NCBI GenBank assembly: GCA_015060335.1
Contig: SUYR01000005.1
Span: 52,080-116,079 of the forward strand
DNA from: Bacteroidales bacterium
Lineage (GTDB): Bacteria > Bacteroidota > Bacteroidia > Bacteroidales > UBA932
Length of the DNA stretch: 64,000 nucleotides
Reading direction: 5' to 3'
Under the pieces are notes generated by a model. That model saw nothing but the letters and a program-made list of their open reading frames with translations, was not told where the DNA came from and did not search any database. Below are positions 1 to 9,428 of this stretch, one piece after another (within the stretch, counting starts at the first letter, position 1; each line of letters starts with the position of its first letter). The translations under genes and the position numbers were made by a program.

Positions 1-1
1 A

Positions 2-697
2 CCTGCTCCTGCTACTGATTTCAGTGTTGCGGGCAACTTCAACGGATGGAGCACAAGTTCTGACATGATGACAGAAGAGAACGGCTATTATGTCCTCAAG
101 GGATTCAAAGCCGCTTCTGCCAGTGCAACAGATGAAGGAGACTGCGGGTTCAAGTTCGTGTACACTGACGAAAGCGGAAACACCACATGGTATGGCGTTA
201 TGCAGACACAGATCGATGCGTCCAAATGGTACAATCCAAGCACCTCAGGAAGCAATATCCTTGTAAAAGGAAACGCGGCAGACAAGTTCGATGCCTATAT
301 CAAGAAGGACCTTTCGTCATTCTGCGTTGTTCCTGCAGGGGGATCTCTTCCTGCTGAAGAGGGAGGCTCCGACGAGCCTGAAAACCCTGACAGCGGCTCA
401 ACCTGCAGACTTATAGTCAAGGTAAACAAGGCTATTGACTGGTATGACAAGTATATATATTGCTGGGACACTGCTCCTATATTGGGAGACTGGCCAGGTA
501 CCAAGTTGAATTGGGACAAGGAAGAAGGTGACTACTATGTCTATTATTACGACTTTGATTCCGGCAGGAGCGGCAAGGAGTTGAACTATATCATCAACAA
601 AGGTACCGGCGGAGGCGGCAACCAGACTAAAGACCTGAAAGTCACTCTGAACGGAGCGGAAACCACTGTCCATATCGAGACTTCAGACGTTAATTAA
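2..697 (+). CDS. Starch-binding outer-membrane protein, SusE/SusF-like (5' end missing)
   Basis: The reading frame is open from the first bases of the window, so the protein starts outside it; the internal ATG at 65 is not a convincing start. The visible part begins in a SusE/F-type beta-sandwich (FSVAGNFNGW followed by EENGYYVLKGF), then a Pro/Glu/Ser-rich linker (about residues 115-135 of the visible part), then a C-terminal module with YIYCWD and a WPG turn typical of CBM26-like starch-binding domains. Such proteins are usually surface lipoproteins that hold starch for a SusC-type transporter. A strong hairpin follows the stop, and malQ lies convergently downstream, which fits an alpha-glucan utilisation locus extending to the left. 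Exact CBM assignment is an inference. Confidence 0.8.
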   Translation, partial: PAPATDFSVAGNFNGWSTSSDMMTEENGYYVLKGFKAASASATDEGDCGFKFVYTDESGNTTWYGVMQTQIDASKWYNPSTSGSNILVKGNAADKFDAYIKKDLSSFCVVPAGGSLPAEEGGSDEPENPDSGSTCRLIVKVNKAIDWYDKYIYCWDTAPILGDWPGTKLNWDKEEGDYYVYYYDFDSGRSGKELNYIINKGTGGGGNQTKDLKVTLNGAETTVHIETSDVN

Positions 698-720
698 CAA
701 CGTCGTCTATGGTACACAAA

Positions 721-753
721 AAAGCGAGGTGACGGTCTGTGTCACCTCGCTTT
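721..753. terminator. Bidirectional terminator between susE/F-like gene and malQ
   Basis: A perfect 13-bp inverted repeat (aaagcgaggtgac / gtcacctcgcttt) with a 7-base loop lies between two convergent genes. It is flanked by A on the left and T on the right, so it can act in both directions. Confidence 0.85.
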
Positions 754-768
754 ATATATATGTCAGTC

Positions 769-3177
769 CTATTTTCTGCCGCAATCAGCAATCATCTGCG
801 AGAGTGTGGCATTGAACTCGTCTGCAGCCTGGAGTTGCTCCACAGTAAGATGCATTCTGTAGCGCCAGTAGTGACGCGAGTTTGCAGGCACGTTGATACG
901 CTCCTCGTTAGGGTTGCTTCTGCGGAGCGCTCCGTCCATCGAGAGCCAGTCCTGAAGCGGAAGCACTGTAAGCATTGCCGGAGACCACAGATGCTGCTCG
1001 ACAATCTGACGGCATATCCAAGGCTCGCAGTAGAACGGAGTCTCGCCCTGCCCTCCAAGCATAGTATGATAGAAGCTGTCAGTAACCTTGCGGTCCTCTT
1101 CCCACCATGCACGGATAGGATTCATGTCATGTGTTGAAGTTGTGCAGACAGAAAGGTAAGGATACCATGCAGGGTTTGCGAACTCCTGAGCAGGATCCTT
1201 CGGCATGCGCTGTATCTCAAGAGAAAGGATACGAAGGTCCGACATCACCTGAGGCACTGTAGCCGGTATCATTCCCAAGTCCTCACCGCAGGCAAGCATT
1301 CCGGTCGAATCAAGCAGGGCAGGAAGCTTCTGCATAGCCTTTTCTTTCCAGAACTCATTGTTACGATGATAGAAGAAGTCATCATAGAGACGGTCGAAGG
1401 CCGCACGACGGTAAGCGTCAAGCCACTGGTAAGACTGGCTGCTTCGTGCCCCGATACGAGGATGATAATGTCCCGTCTTGCGCGGGTCCTCTATGAACAG
1501 GCCGTTATCTCTTACATCAAAACCCTGGTTTTCAAGCTCATAAGCCGGGAACGGAAGTGCAGGATTGAAATAGCCGTCAAGACCGCTCTTTGATCCGAGC
1601 GGAATCTCCCATATACGGAAGAATCCGAGAATATGGTCTATTCTGAATGCATCGAAATACTCAGACATCTTTGCAAGTCGAGCCTTCCACCAAGCATAGC
1701 CGTCCTGGGCCATCTTTTCCCAGTTGTATGTCGGGAAGCCCCAGTTCTGTCCGTCTGCCGAGAATGCATCAGGCGGTGCTCCTGCCTGCGAATCCATATG
1801 GAAGAGTTCCGGATAAAGCCACGCATCCACACTTGTTCGGCTTATGCCGATAGGAAGGTCTCCCTTGAATACGACACCCTTTGAATGAGCATATTCACAT
1901 ACTTCCGAGAGCTGTCTGTCAAGATGATATTGTACAAAACACCAGAAGTCTATATCTGCCTGATTGGCGGCACAGAATTCCGCAACCTTCTTCCTGCTGT
2001 ATTTCGCATATCCCTTCCACTGTGAGAAATCAGGTGTACCGTTCTGGTCCCTGAGTACGCAGAATGCAGCGTAAGGGATGAGCCATGACTGGTTCTTCTG
2101 CACGAATGCCTGATATCCTGCAGTTGCAGAGAGTTTCTTGAATGTCTTTTCAAAAGCCTTCCTCAGGAGTGCGATCTTGGTGTTGTTGACCTTTTCGTAA
2201 TCTATCTGCTCGAGTGCATTGAGTTCTGCCTGCAGGGCCTTGTATTCCTCATCAGCCTTCACGCCTGCTGCAGGGAGGTTGATATACTGCGGATGAAGTG
2301 CAAATGTCGAGTTAGGGTTATACGGATAGGAATCCTCCCATGTTCCGAACATTGTAGTATCGTTGATAGGGAGCAACTGAAGTATGCCCTGACCGGTAGA
2401 AGCAGCCCAATCCACCATCTTTTTCAGGTCAAAGAACTCTCCCACACCGAAGTCATCCTCTGTGCGGAGCGAGAACACAGGAATCGCAGTACCTGCACCC
2501 TTCCAGTTCCTACCGTTGAAATATGTCCGGATGTCAGCGACTACGGAAAGCGTTCCCTTCTGCGGAAGTTCAGCAAACCATCTGTTTTCGCCTTCCTCCC
2601 AAGCGAGAGGAGCAAGCGTCTTCTTGTCAGCAATGATTATCTTGTATGCAAACGGTTCAGTAACATTCAGCGGGAGAGTCCAGAGGGGATATTGCGATCC
2701 GTCGAAAGGAATCACCTTTGCCCATGCGCCCAGTTCCTCCGAACCTGCTGCAAGAGCGAGCACCTCGTTCGGACGCACATTTGCCGCAGATACCTGAAGC
2801 AGGACATTGGCCTCTGCAGATGTCTTCTTTGCCTTTGCCTCTCCTGCGTTTCTTCCGAATATAGCCTTGGTGAATGCTGTCGAATAGAACGGTGCATCAG
2901 CAGGACGGTCGTTCCACCTGTCCTTGATCTCCACTACCTTCGTAGCGGTTCCTTCAGGAAGCACAAGAAGATGCTTCTTCCACTCGGAACGCACTGTCTG
3001 GCCGTCACGGATCACCTCATAAGAATATTCAGTCTCCTTTTTAAGTGTTATTCTTGCTATCTCAGCCGTCCAAAGACCGCCTTCGCAGTATGAAAGAGGA
3101 TAACGCTTGCCGCCGATGCACAGGACGAGCTCTTCACCCCATGATGTGCGGTACTCTATGTTTACATTCAGTTTCAT
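769..3177 (-). CDS. malQ: 4-alpha-glucanotransferase (amylomaltase), GH77 with N-terminal CBM20-like domains
   Basis: An 802-residue disproportionating enzyme that transfers alpha-1,4-glucan segments between maltooligosaccharides in the cytoplasm. Residues about 1-100 and 120-215 look like two CBM20-type starch-binding domains, as in the long Bacteroidota and plant DPE2-like forms. The GH77 barrel starts near residue 230 (IPVFSLRTEDDFGVGEF). The catalytic residues are visible: Asp514 in FRIDHILG, Glu632 in CGEDLG and Asp684 in STHDM, along with the family loop near residues 465-485 (GAPPDAFSADGQNWG). Length is normal for the long subfamily. It faces the SusE/F-like gene and probably processes the maltodextrins that system imports. 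Confidence 0.96.
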   Translation of the reverse strand: MKLNVNIEYRTSWGEELVLCIGGKRYPLSYCEGGLWTAEIARITLKKETEYSYEVIRDGQTVRSEWKKHLLVLPEGTATKVVEIKDRWNDRPADAPFYSTAFTKAIFGRNAGEAKAKKTSAEANVLLQVSAANVRPNEVLALAAGSEELGAWAKVIPFDGSQYPLWTLPLNVTEPFAYKIIIADKKTLAPLAWEEGENRWFAELPQKGTLSVVADIRTYFNGRNWKGAGTAIPVFSLRTEDDFGVGEFFDLKKMVDWAASTGQGILQLLPINDTTMFGTWEDSYPYNPNSTFALHPQYINLPAAGVKADEEYKALQAELNALEQIDYEKVNNTKIALLRKAFEKTFKKLSATAGYQAFVQKNQSWLIPYAAFCVLRDQNGTPDFSQWKGYAKYSRKKVAEFCAANQADIDFWCFVQYHLDRQLSEVCEYAHSKGVVFKGDLPIGISRTSVDAWLYPELFHMDSQAGAPPDAFSADGQNWGFPTYNWEKMAQDGYAWWKARLAKMSEYFDAFRIDHILGFFRIWEIPLGSKSGLDGYFNPALPFPAYELENQGFDVRDNGLFIEDPRKTGHYHPRIGARSSQSYQWLDAYRRAAFDRLYDDFFYHRNNEFWKEKAMQKLPALLDSTGMLACGEDLGMIPATVPQVMSDLRILSLEIQRMPKDPAQEFANPAWYPYLSVCTTSTHDMNPIRAWWEEDRKVTDSFYHTMLGGQGETPFYCEPWICRQIVEQHLWSPAMLTVLPLQDWLSMDGALRRSNPNEERINVPANSRHYWRYRMHLTVEQLQAADEFNATLSQMIADCGRK

Positions 3178-3241
3178 TGTATTATGATTTATATTCTTAT
3201 CGTGTCTTATCCCGTCTTCATCATCTCCAAGGGACCTCCAA

Positions 3242-3249
3242 CAAATATA
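3242..3249 (-). promoter_or_regulatory. Promoter -7 box of malQ
   Basis: On the minus strand the sequence reads TATATTTG, matching the Bacteroidota TAnnTTTG box. It leaves a leader of roughly 55-60 bases before the malQ ATG. I see no clear TTTG at -33. Confidence 0.5.
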
Positions 3250-3321
3250 TGAAAGTAAGTTGAAGTTACGTAGGAGTTCGCTGTTTTTTACGACGAAATG
3301 CAGGATTTCCCTGACGAATGA

Positions 3322-4710
3322 CTATCGTTTGAGACGTTTCCAGTTAAGTACCGGCAGAAGGAAGGATATCAGCACGGCAGAAAGCCAGAATAAAGCTACC
3401 GGAACAAAGTCATATTCCGTTACTGTCTTAGTTACTCCATCGACTATCGTGATTGTCTCTGTTGCGAATCTGTCTATCAGAAGACCGCTCACAATATTCT
3501 GGATACCAATGGTCATGTAGCTCGAGATTCCGACTATTCCCAGAGCGGCTCCGGTCGCCTTGCGAGGTACTATATCTATTGCCATAAGACCACTGACAAT
3601 GCAGTACAGCACGCCTACTGCAAGACTGAATACTGACACAAAGGCTGCCATGACCCATTTGCTGCCGTCCACAAGCAGAAAGAGGGCCAATGCCGCCAGA
3701 CTTATGAATCCAGATATCAAAGCCGGTTTCACCCTATCTCCCTTGAACACCACATCAGACAGCCAACCTGCCCCTACAGTACCCACAATGGCAAAAACCG
3801 CAGAAAATCCTATGATCCAGCTGGCTGATTCCAGAGAGTATTCCCTGGCACCCTGAAGATAGAGGACTCCCCACTCCATGATACCGTATTTTGTCAGATT
3901 GATGAATGCGCACGAGACTGCAATTATCCATATTGCAGGATGCTTCAGCACAAATTTCTGGATTTCCCTGGTCGGAAGCTTGTCAATAGGTTTGATCTCC
4001 TCGCCGGAGAGTTCCTGGACGGAAGGAAGTCCCTTACTCTGCGGAGTATCTGAAACGGAGAGCAGTATAAGGCCCACTCCCACAAAGCCACCAAGTGCCG
4101 AAGCGATGAAGCCGTACTCCCAGCCGAATGCAGCCACAATCGACCCCGTCAGGACCATTGACAATGCCTCACCGATATAAGGAGTCGAGCAGAATATGCT
4201 GTAATATGTTCCTCTGCGGCTTTGAGGAAACCATCTTGAAAGACTGACAATACCGGACGGAGAGCCCATGGAAAGCACCCAGCCGTTGATTCCCCACAGA
4301 AATATGAATATCAGATATACGGCATAAGGAGGAAAACCGGCATAGCCGTTACCAAGCCCGATGAGTCCCATCAGCAGATTTATCACAGACGAGATAGCCA
4401 GTCCGGTCGCCATATATCTGCGCACATTGCAATAATCCGCAATGAATCCGTTCACGAACTTGCCTATAGCATACACAAAATAGAAAGCGGACGCGATCAC
4501 TCCCAGCTCGGCAGCCGAAAAAAGTCCCTCATCGATAAGCGGCTTCTTTACCACGCCCATGCTCAGACGGCACAGATAGAAGAGACTGTACGCCGCGGTC
4601 GCGCCCCAGAAAGTCCTGTTGCGCAATGTCCTGTAGGTCTTCCCCACCTCGCTCTCAGCCACCCTTTCAGCAGCCGGCTTGCTTATCCTATAGAATTTAT
4701 AAAGTCCCAT
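3322..4710 (-). CDS. MFS transporter, organophosphate:phosphate antiporter (GlpT/UhpT-like) family
   Basis: A roughly 462-residue 12-TM protein. The N-terminal half contains RNRTFWGATAAYSLFYLCR and a loop (GFIADYCNVRRYMATGL) that matches the GlpT/UhpT family signature region, so a sugar-phosphate, glycerol-phosphate or related organic phosphate is the likely substrate. A GTG at 4725 would add five residues, but a TAnnTTTG box at 4728-4735 would place the transcript start at about 4721, inside that codon region, so I prefer the ATG at 4710. It stands alone downstream of malQ's promoter region and diverges from the SGNH hydrolase gene. Substrate is not resolved by sequence. Confidence 0.88.
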   Translation of the reverse strand: MGLYKFYRISKPAAERVAESEVGKTYRTLRNRTFWGATAAYSLFYLCRLSMGVVKKPLIDEGLFSAAELGVIASAFYFVYAIGKFVNGFIADYCNVRRYMATGLAISSVINLLMGLIGLGNGYAGFPPYAVYLIFIFLWGINGWVLSMGSPSGIVSLSRWFPQSRRGTYYSIFCSTPYIGEALSMVLTGSIVAAFGWEYGFIASALGGFVGVGLILLSVSDTPQSKGLPSVQELSGEEIKPIDKLPTREIQKFVLKHPAIWIIAVSCAFINLTKYGIMEWGVLYLQGAREYSLESASWIIGFSAVFAIVGTVGAGWLSDVVFKGDRVKPALISGFISLAALALFLLVDGSKWVMAAFVSVFSLAVGVLYCIVSGLMAIDIVPRKATGAALGIVGISSYMTIGIQNIVSGLLIDRFATETITIVDGVTKTVTEYDFVPVALFWLSAVLISFLLPVLNWKRLKR

Positions 4711-4727
4711 CGCCGATTTTCGCACGA

Positions 4728-4735
4728 CAAAGGTA
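4728..4735 (-). promoter_or_regulatory. Promoter -7 box of the MFS gene
   Basis: The minus strand reads TACCTTTG. Its position helps decide the start codon of the MFS gene (ATG at 4710 rather than GTG at 4725). Confidence 0.6.
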
Positions 4736-4784
4736 ACATTTTTCCGGTTTTTATGTAATTTTACCGGAGTTTAAGTAACCGGAT

Positions 4785-5867
4785 ATGAAAAAGAGCCTCT
4801 TTATTCTCGTTTTGATGACAATTTCAGTATGTCTCAGTGCGCAGACCCCGAAGTATGTCTATACAGAAGCATCAGACCTCAATCTGATCGGCAAAATCAT
4901 CGATACGCCGAATCCCTACCACAGAGTGGATACCGTAAAATATAAGGGATTCACAGAGGGTGAGAACATTCAGGTAAGATGCAGTGCCGGACTTGCGGTG
5001 CTGTTCAAGACAGACTCCAAATCCATTTCCCTGAAGCCGGAATATGGATATACGAACCATGCGACAAACACTATGGGACTCGCTCTCAGAGGCTATGACC
5101 TGTATATCAGGAAAGACGGAAAATGGCTATATGCGGAATCGATGGCTCCATCCGACAAGAATCTCAACAAGGAATTCGTCATCATAAAGGACATGCCTGA
5201 AGGTGTGAAGGAATGTATGCTGTATCTTCCAATCTATAGTGAGCTCTATTCTCTCGGCATCGGTGTAGAGGAAGGGACAATGCTTGAAAGCCTCGAATCT
5301 CCGTTCCGTCACAGGATCGGCATCTTTGGATCAAGCTTCACTCACGGCATCAGCACAAGCCGTTCGGGAATGAGCTATCCTATGCAGCTGATGAGATGGA
5401 CCGGTCTGCAGTTCCTCTCTCTGGGATGCAGCGGAAACTGCAAGATGCAGCCGTACTTCGGAGAAGTCCTCTGTGATGCCGACGTTGACGCTTTCGTTTT
5501 CGATGCATTCTCCAATCCTAATGCAAAGATGATAGAAGAAAGACTGTTTCCGTTCATCGAGCAGCTCCAGAAGGCACATCCCGACACTCCGCTTATCTTC
5601 CAGCAGACCATCCGTCGTGAAAGCCGAAACTTCAGCACAAGAGTTGACAAGTCGGAACAGGCCAAGCAGGAGATGGCAGCTAAACTGATGAAGCAGGCAT
5701 GCAGGAAGTATAGGAATGTCTATTTCATAGAAGCCACCGACGCTGCAGACAAGCTTCAGGAGACATCGGTTGACGGTACGCATCCGGGAGATTACGGATA
5801 CACCCTGTGGGCAAAGTCCATCGAGAAGCCTCTGCTGAAAATCCTGAAGAAACACGGAATACGATAG
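4785..5867 (+). CDS. Secreted SGNH/GDSL-type hydrolase
   Basis: A 360-residue protein with a signal peptide (about residues 1-19, cleavage near CLSAQ). An N-terminal beta-rich domain (20-170, with the family's GYDLY signature at about 103-107) precedes an SGNH hydrolase domain. Block I is FGSSFTHG with probable nucleophile Ser184, block II the Gly in SLGCSG, block III the Asn in DAFSNPN, and block V DGTHPGDYG with the Asp330/His333 pair. This layout matches the Pfam GxDLY plus Lipase_GDSL_3 pair, which in Bacteroidota includes periplasmic carbohydrate esterases and lipases. The ester substrate cannot be read from the sequence. It stands alone, between MFS and MATE genes on the other strand. 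Confidence 0.88.
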   Translation: MKKSLFILVLMTISVCLSAQTPKYVYTEASDLNLIGKIIDTPNPYHRVDTVKYKGFTEGENIQVRCSAGLAVLFKTDSKSISLKPEYGYTNHATNTMGLALRGYDLYIRKDGKWLYAESMAPSDKNLNKEFVIIKDMPEGVKECMLYLPIYSELYSLGIGVEEGTMLESLESPFRHRIGIFGSSFTHGISTSRSGMSYPMQLMRWTGLQFLSLGCSGNCKMQPYFGEVLCDADVDAFVFDAFSNPNAKMIEERLFPFIEQLQKAHPDTPLIFQQTIRRESRNFSTRVDKSEQAKQEMAAKLMKQACRKYRNVYFIEATDAADKLQETSVDGTHPGDYGYTLWAKSIEKPLLKILKKHGIR

Positions 5868-5890
5868 TCCTGACTATCAGCGACTTACGC

Positions 5891-5952
5891 CTTATGCCTG
5901 CTCCCCCGCGGACGCAGGCATATATTGCAATATGCTGACAATCAGCGGATTA
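5891..5952. repeat. Short palindromic repeat, copy A (GCCTGC...GCAGGC family)
   Basis: A hairpin tgcctgc / gcaggca is followed by a ctgacaatcagcgg tail. A related element lies at 9370-9425, also just after a rightward gene. The tail overlaps the 3' end of the MATE gene. It lacks a T-run, so I treat it as a dispersed repeat rather than a terminator. Confidence 0.45.
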
Positions 5953-7324
5953 TCCGACGGGCTTTTACCGTCATATAGACGGTACGCGCCAGAAGGTGAG
6001 CAAAATAGGCAGTCATAAGCACATGCATTGCCAGCACGCCGTATTGTGAGGACGCGGTACCTATTGTCGTATTGAGTATCAGAATTCCCGCAGCCCAGAC
6101 AACAACAAAGGCGGCAACAGCCCATAGCATGGAGTCCCGCATCCCCTTCGATGCTGTCGCACCTATATATATGCCGTCCCATGTGAAGGCAGCGCAACCC
6201 GCAATCGGCATAAGAAGCAGCCAAGGGATATAATCAGTCGCAGCCGAGATGACAGACTCATCGGAAGTCATTACCCTCAACATCGGCACGCCGGCAAAAT
6301 AATATATGAGAATGAATATGAATGCGATGCTCATGCTCCATATGAATGTCCATTTTACTGTCTGACGGAGCATTCCCGAATCCCTTGCACCTATGTACTT
6401 TCCGGTCAGAGCCTCTCCGGCATATGCAAATCCGTCCGTAAAATATGAGAACAGCAGCAGAAGTTTCATCAGTATGGAGCTTACAGCCAGCAACAGGTCA
6501 CCGTATCGCGCTGAAATCACTGTGAAACCTATGTAGATGGCTATCATGCAGGCAGACCTGACAAACAGGTCCGTATTCATACTGAAGAATCTGCGGGTCT
6601 CTCCTCCTCTGAACAGTCCCTTGATATCCTCCGCGTCAAGTGCATCCAGTGTTCCGTTGCGATATTTGAACAGCAATATCAATGCTGACACTACAAGCCC
6701 TGTCCACTGGGCAGACACCGTGCCGGCAGCAACTCCGTCAAACCCCATCGCCGGAACGATCTGACTGCCATGCACACTAAGTCCCAGAGCCAGAACTATG
6801 CTCAGGAGCACATTCATTCCGTTCACAGTAATATCTGCAACCATTGCACTCACACTATCCTGCATACCGATGAACCATCCTTTCAGGGCCATCAGACTCA
6901 AAGTTGCAGGAGCAGCCCATATTCTTATATGGAAATATCTTTCAGCCAGTTCTCTGACCTGAGGAGTGCAGTCCACCACCAGAAATGCTGCCTTGACAAA
7001 AATCCACTGGATGGCAATCAGAACTATTGAAATCAGCAGGGATATTGAAAGTGCACGAGTCAGGATCCTTGCACATTCTCTTCTGTCTCCACTTCCATAC
7101 GCCTGGGCTGCAAGACCGCCCGTACCCATTCTCAGGAATCCGAAATTCCAGTACAGAAGGTCGAAGAGCATAGAGCCGATAGCTATTCCACCGATCATGG
7201 TCGCCGTCTCCACATCCAGATGTCCTGCCACAGCAATATCCACCATACCGACCAGAGGCACAGTGATGTTGGCCAGGATACTCGGTATGGCCAGTTTAAG
7301 AATATTCTTGTTGATTTCTTTCAT
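5942..7324 (-). CDS. MATE family efflux transporter
   Basis: A 460-residue, 12-TM protein of the MATE (NorM/DinF-like) family: the N-terminus LAIPSILANITVPLVGMVDIAVAGHL is the classic first helix pair. These inner-membrane pumps export cationic drugs or metabolites using a Na+ or H+ gradient. It starts 12 bases after the rsgA stop and is most likely co-transcribed with it from the divergent promoter at 8310. The substrate cannot be predicted. Confidence 0.93.
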   Translation of the reverse strand: MKEINKNILKLAIPSILANITVPLVGMVDIAVAGHLDVETATMIGGIAIGSMLFDLLYWNFGFLRMGTGGLAAQAYGSGDRRECARILTRALSISLLISIVLIAIQWIFVKAAFLVVDCTPQVRELAERYFHIRIWAAPATLSLMALKGWFIGMQDSVSAMVADITVNGMNVLLSIVLALGLSVHGSQIVPAMGFDGVAAGTVSAQWTGLVVSALILLFKYRNGTLDALDAEDIKGLFRGGETRRFFSMNTDLFVRSACMIAIYIGFTVISARYGDLLLAVSSILMKLLLLFSYFTDGFAYAGEALTGKYIGARDSGMLRQTVKWTFIWSMSIAFIFILIYYFAGVPMLRVMTSDESVISAATDYIPWLLLMPIAGCAAFTWDGIYIGATASKGMRDSMLWAVAAFVVVWAAGILILNTTIGTASSQYGVLAMHVLMTAYFAHLLARTVYMTVKARRIIR

Positions 7325-7336
7325 CTATCGAAGCTA

Positions 7337-8305
7337 CTACCTGTATTTACCCTCCTCGTCCAGCATACCGAGATATGAAGAATATCTCTCATAGCTGATG
7401 ACGCCATTCTCCACGGCATCCTTTACAGCGCAACCCGGTTCATGAGTATGAGTACAAGGAGCGAAACGGCAACCTTCTGAAGCCTTCAGCATTTCAGGAA
7501 AATACAGGGCGATTTCCTCTTTCTTCAGATCCACAAGCCCGAAGCCTCTCAGACCCGGTGTATCCACGATGAAACCTCCAGTGCGGACCTGATACATTTC
7601 ATAGAAAGTAGTGGTATGACGTCCCTGTTCATGCGCATCTGATATATCACCCACACGCGGCTCCAGAGACGGATCGAGCGCCTTGATCAGAGACGACTTG
7701 CCTACTCCCGAGACTCCGGAGAACAGGGAAACTGACCCTGACACCATATCTCTAAGTTCATCTATTCCCTGACCTGTATGAGCTGACACTTCAACTATCC
7801 TATAGCCCGCACCCTCATAGATTTCGTGGAATGCGGCACGCATCTGGTCATATTCAGGGCCATATAGATCACATTTGTTCAGTACAATCACAGGCGGCAC
7901 ATTATACACCTCGCAGGTCACAAGCAGCCTGTCCAGGAACGGGAGTTTCACCTGAGGAAAATCCAATGTCACAACAAGGAATGCTCTGTCGAGATTGGAT
8001 GCGATAATATGCGACTGACGCGAAAGATTAGTAGATTTCCTTATTATATAGTTACTTCGTGGATGTACCGCAGTTATGACTGCCGGATTCTCAAGAGTCA
8101 GGCACTCGGGACCGGACATTTCCTCCGTTATGTCCGCCTCAAAATCAACGATATCCCCTACTGCCACAGGATTTGTGGCACTACTGCCCTTAAGGCGTAT
8201 CTTACCGCGCAGCACAGCAGGAAAAAGTTCCCACTGCGGAAGACGGGACAACAGGTAATGACTTCCCGTATGTTTTACAACTGTGGCTTGTCCTTTGATA
8301 ATCAT
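7337..8305 (-). CDS. rsgA: Ribosome small-subunit-dependent GTPase A
   Basis: A circularly permuted GTPase that helps late 30S subunit maturation. The order OB-fold, G4 (NKCD), G1 (GVSGVGKSS), G3 (DTPG) and a C-terminal zinc knuckle (CRFAPCTHTHEPGC) is diagnostic. I place the start at the ATG at 8305 (MIIKGQATVV, 322 residues). An upstream Met codon at 8323 is rejected because the -7 promoter box (8310-8317) lies downstream of it. With this box the transcript starts at or a few bases before the ATG, so the mRNA may be nearly leaderless. First gene of a two-gene unit with the MATE pump. Confidence 0.96.
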   Translation of the reverse strand: MIIKGQATVVKHTGSHYLLSRLPQWELFPAVLRGKIRLKGSSATNPVAVGDIVDFEADITEEMSGPECLTLENPAVITAVHPRSNYIIRKSTNLSRQSHIIASNLDRAFLVVTLDFPQVKLPFLDRLLVTCEVYNVPPVIVLNKCDLYGPEYDQMRAAFHEIYEGAGYRIVEVSAHTGQGIDELRDMVSGSVSLFSGVSGVGKSSLIKALDPSLEPRVGDISDAHEQGRHTTTFYEMYQVRTGGFIVDTPGLRGFGLVDLKKEEIALYFPEMLKASEGCRFAPCTHTHEPGCAVKDAVENGVISYERYSSYLGMLDEEGKYR

Positions 8306-8306
8306 A

Positions 8307-8340
8307 GTGCAAAGATATAACATTTTTAATATCTTTGCAC
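8307..8340. promoter_or_regulatory. Divergent promoter palindrome between rsgA and prenyl synthase
   Basis: A perfect 11-bp inverted repeat, gtgcaaagata / tatctttgcac, separated by 12 bases. Each arm is itself a TAnnTTTG promoter box: TATCTTTG at 8310-8317 (minus, rsgA) and 8330-8337 (plus, prenyl synthase at 8359). Confidence 0.7.
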
Positions 8341-8358
8341 AGCAAAGAATAAGCGCCC

Positions 8359-9342
8359 ATGATACAGGAAAAACACATTGAAAATGCCATAAGCGAACTT
8401 TTTGGCAATCTTAAGTTCACACCGGAGCCGGCCGGTCTTTATGATCCGTTGAGATATATGATGGAAATCGGCGGCAAGAGGATAAGGCCGAGGCTCTGTC
8501 TGACAGCCTACTCGTTGTTCAAGGACTCGTTCTCTGACGAAATACTTTCCCCTGCTGCCGCATTAGAGGTATTTCACAGCTTTACGCTGATACATGACGA
8601 CATAATGGACAAGGCACCGGTAAGACGTGGAGTTCCTACTGTATATAAGAAATGGAATGACAACACAGCCATCCTTTCCGGAGATGTAATGTCAATAGAA
8701 AGCTACAAACTCATAGCAAAGGCCCCTGCCGTTGTACTTCCTGATGCGCTTGAGCTATTTTCAACGACTGCCGCCCAGGTATGCGAAGGTCAACAGTATG
8801 ATATGGATTTCGAAGACATGGAAAGCGTGCCGATGCAGGACTACATGAAGATGATAGGTCTCAAGACAGCTGTCCTGATTGCATGCTCGGCAAAGATGGG
8901 AGCCCTTATCGGAGGTGCTTCCGAGCATGAATGCGAACTGCTGTACAACTACGGATACAATCTTGGACTGGCATTCCAGATAGCCGACGACTGGCTTGAT
9001 ACATATGGTGACCAGGCTGTATTCGGCAAATCTATTGGCGGAGACATTTCCAACAACAAGAAGACCTGGCTGCTTACCAGAGCTTTTGAAAAGGCGGGAG
9101 ACCTGCGTGGGGACCTTCTTGCAGCAATGAGCATTCCTGTACATACGGATGAGCACCGTGCCGCAAAGATCGAGGCGGTCAAAGGTATATATGACAAGCT
9201 GGGAGTCGGAGACGATGCCAAGCAGGAAATCATACGACTGCACAGCCAGGCTCTCGGGTACGTGTCGGAACTCAAACTCTCCCCAGAGGCCGCATCTATG
9301 CTGCACAACTATGCATCAGCACTGCTCGGAAGAAACAAATAA
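8359..9342 (+). CDS. Polyprenyl synthetase family protein, probably short-chain (FPP/GGPP synthase)
   Basis: A 327-residue trans-prenyltransferase that condenses isopentenyl diphosphate with allylic diphosphates. First Asp-rich motif DDIMD at 80-84, second DDWLD at 210-214. The fifth residue before the first motif is Phe75, a bulky residue that in this family limits product length, whereas the paralogue at 15148-16131 has Ala there. I therefore infer that this one makes the C15/C20 primer and the other the long chain. It is transcribed alone from the divergent promoter shared with rsgA. Confidence 0.92.
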   Translation: MIQEKHIENAISELFGNLKFTPEPAGLYDPLRYMMEIGGKRIRPRLCLTAYSLFKDSFSDEILSPAAALEVFHSFTLIHDDIMDKAPVRRGVPTVYKKWNDNTAILSGDVMSIESYKLIAKAPAVVLPDALELFSTTAAQVCEGQQYDMDFEDMESVPMQDYMKMIGLKTAVLIACSAKMGALIGGASEHECELLYNYGYNLGLAFQIADDWLDTYGDQAVFGKSIGGDISNNKKTWLLTRAFEKAGDLRGDLLAAMSIPVHTDEHRAAKIEAVKGIYDKLGVGDDAKQEIIRLHSQALGYVSELKLSPEAASMLHNYASALLGRNK

Positions 9343-9369
9343 CTCCCTGTAGCACAGCAACTTAGACTA

Positions 9370-9425
9370 AACGCCTGCTCCCCAAAGTGCGCAGGCATAA
9401 ACCATAAAGACCTGACAATCAATCA
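9370..9425. repeat. Short palindromic repeat, copy B (GCCTGC...GCAGGC family)
   Basis: gcctgctcccc, a short loop and gcaggcataaa, then ctgacaatcaa, closely resembling the element at 5891-5952. It lies 28 bases after a rightward gene, like copy A, and just before the U32 gene. Confidence 0.45.
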
Positions 9426-9428
9426 TAT

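Noticed and set aside
2293..3093. 266-codon rightward frame
   Set aside because: Lies antisense within malQ, has no promoter box, and its translation is Cys/Arg/Ser-rich with no recognisable domain.
5331..5855. 174-codon leftward frame
   Set aside because: Antisense to the SGNH hydrolase gene; Cys-rich translation without motifs.
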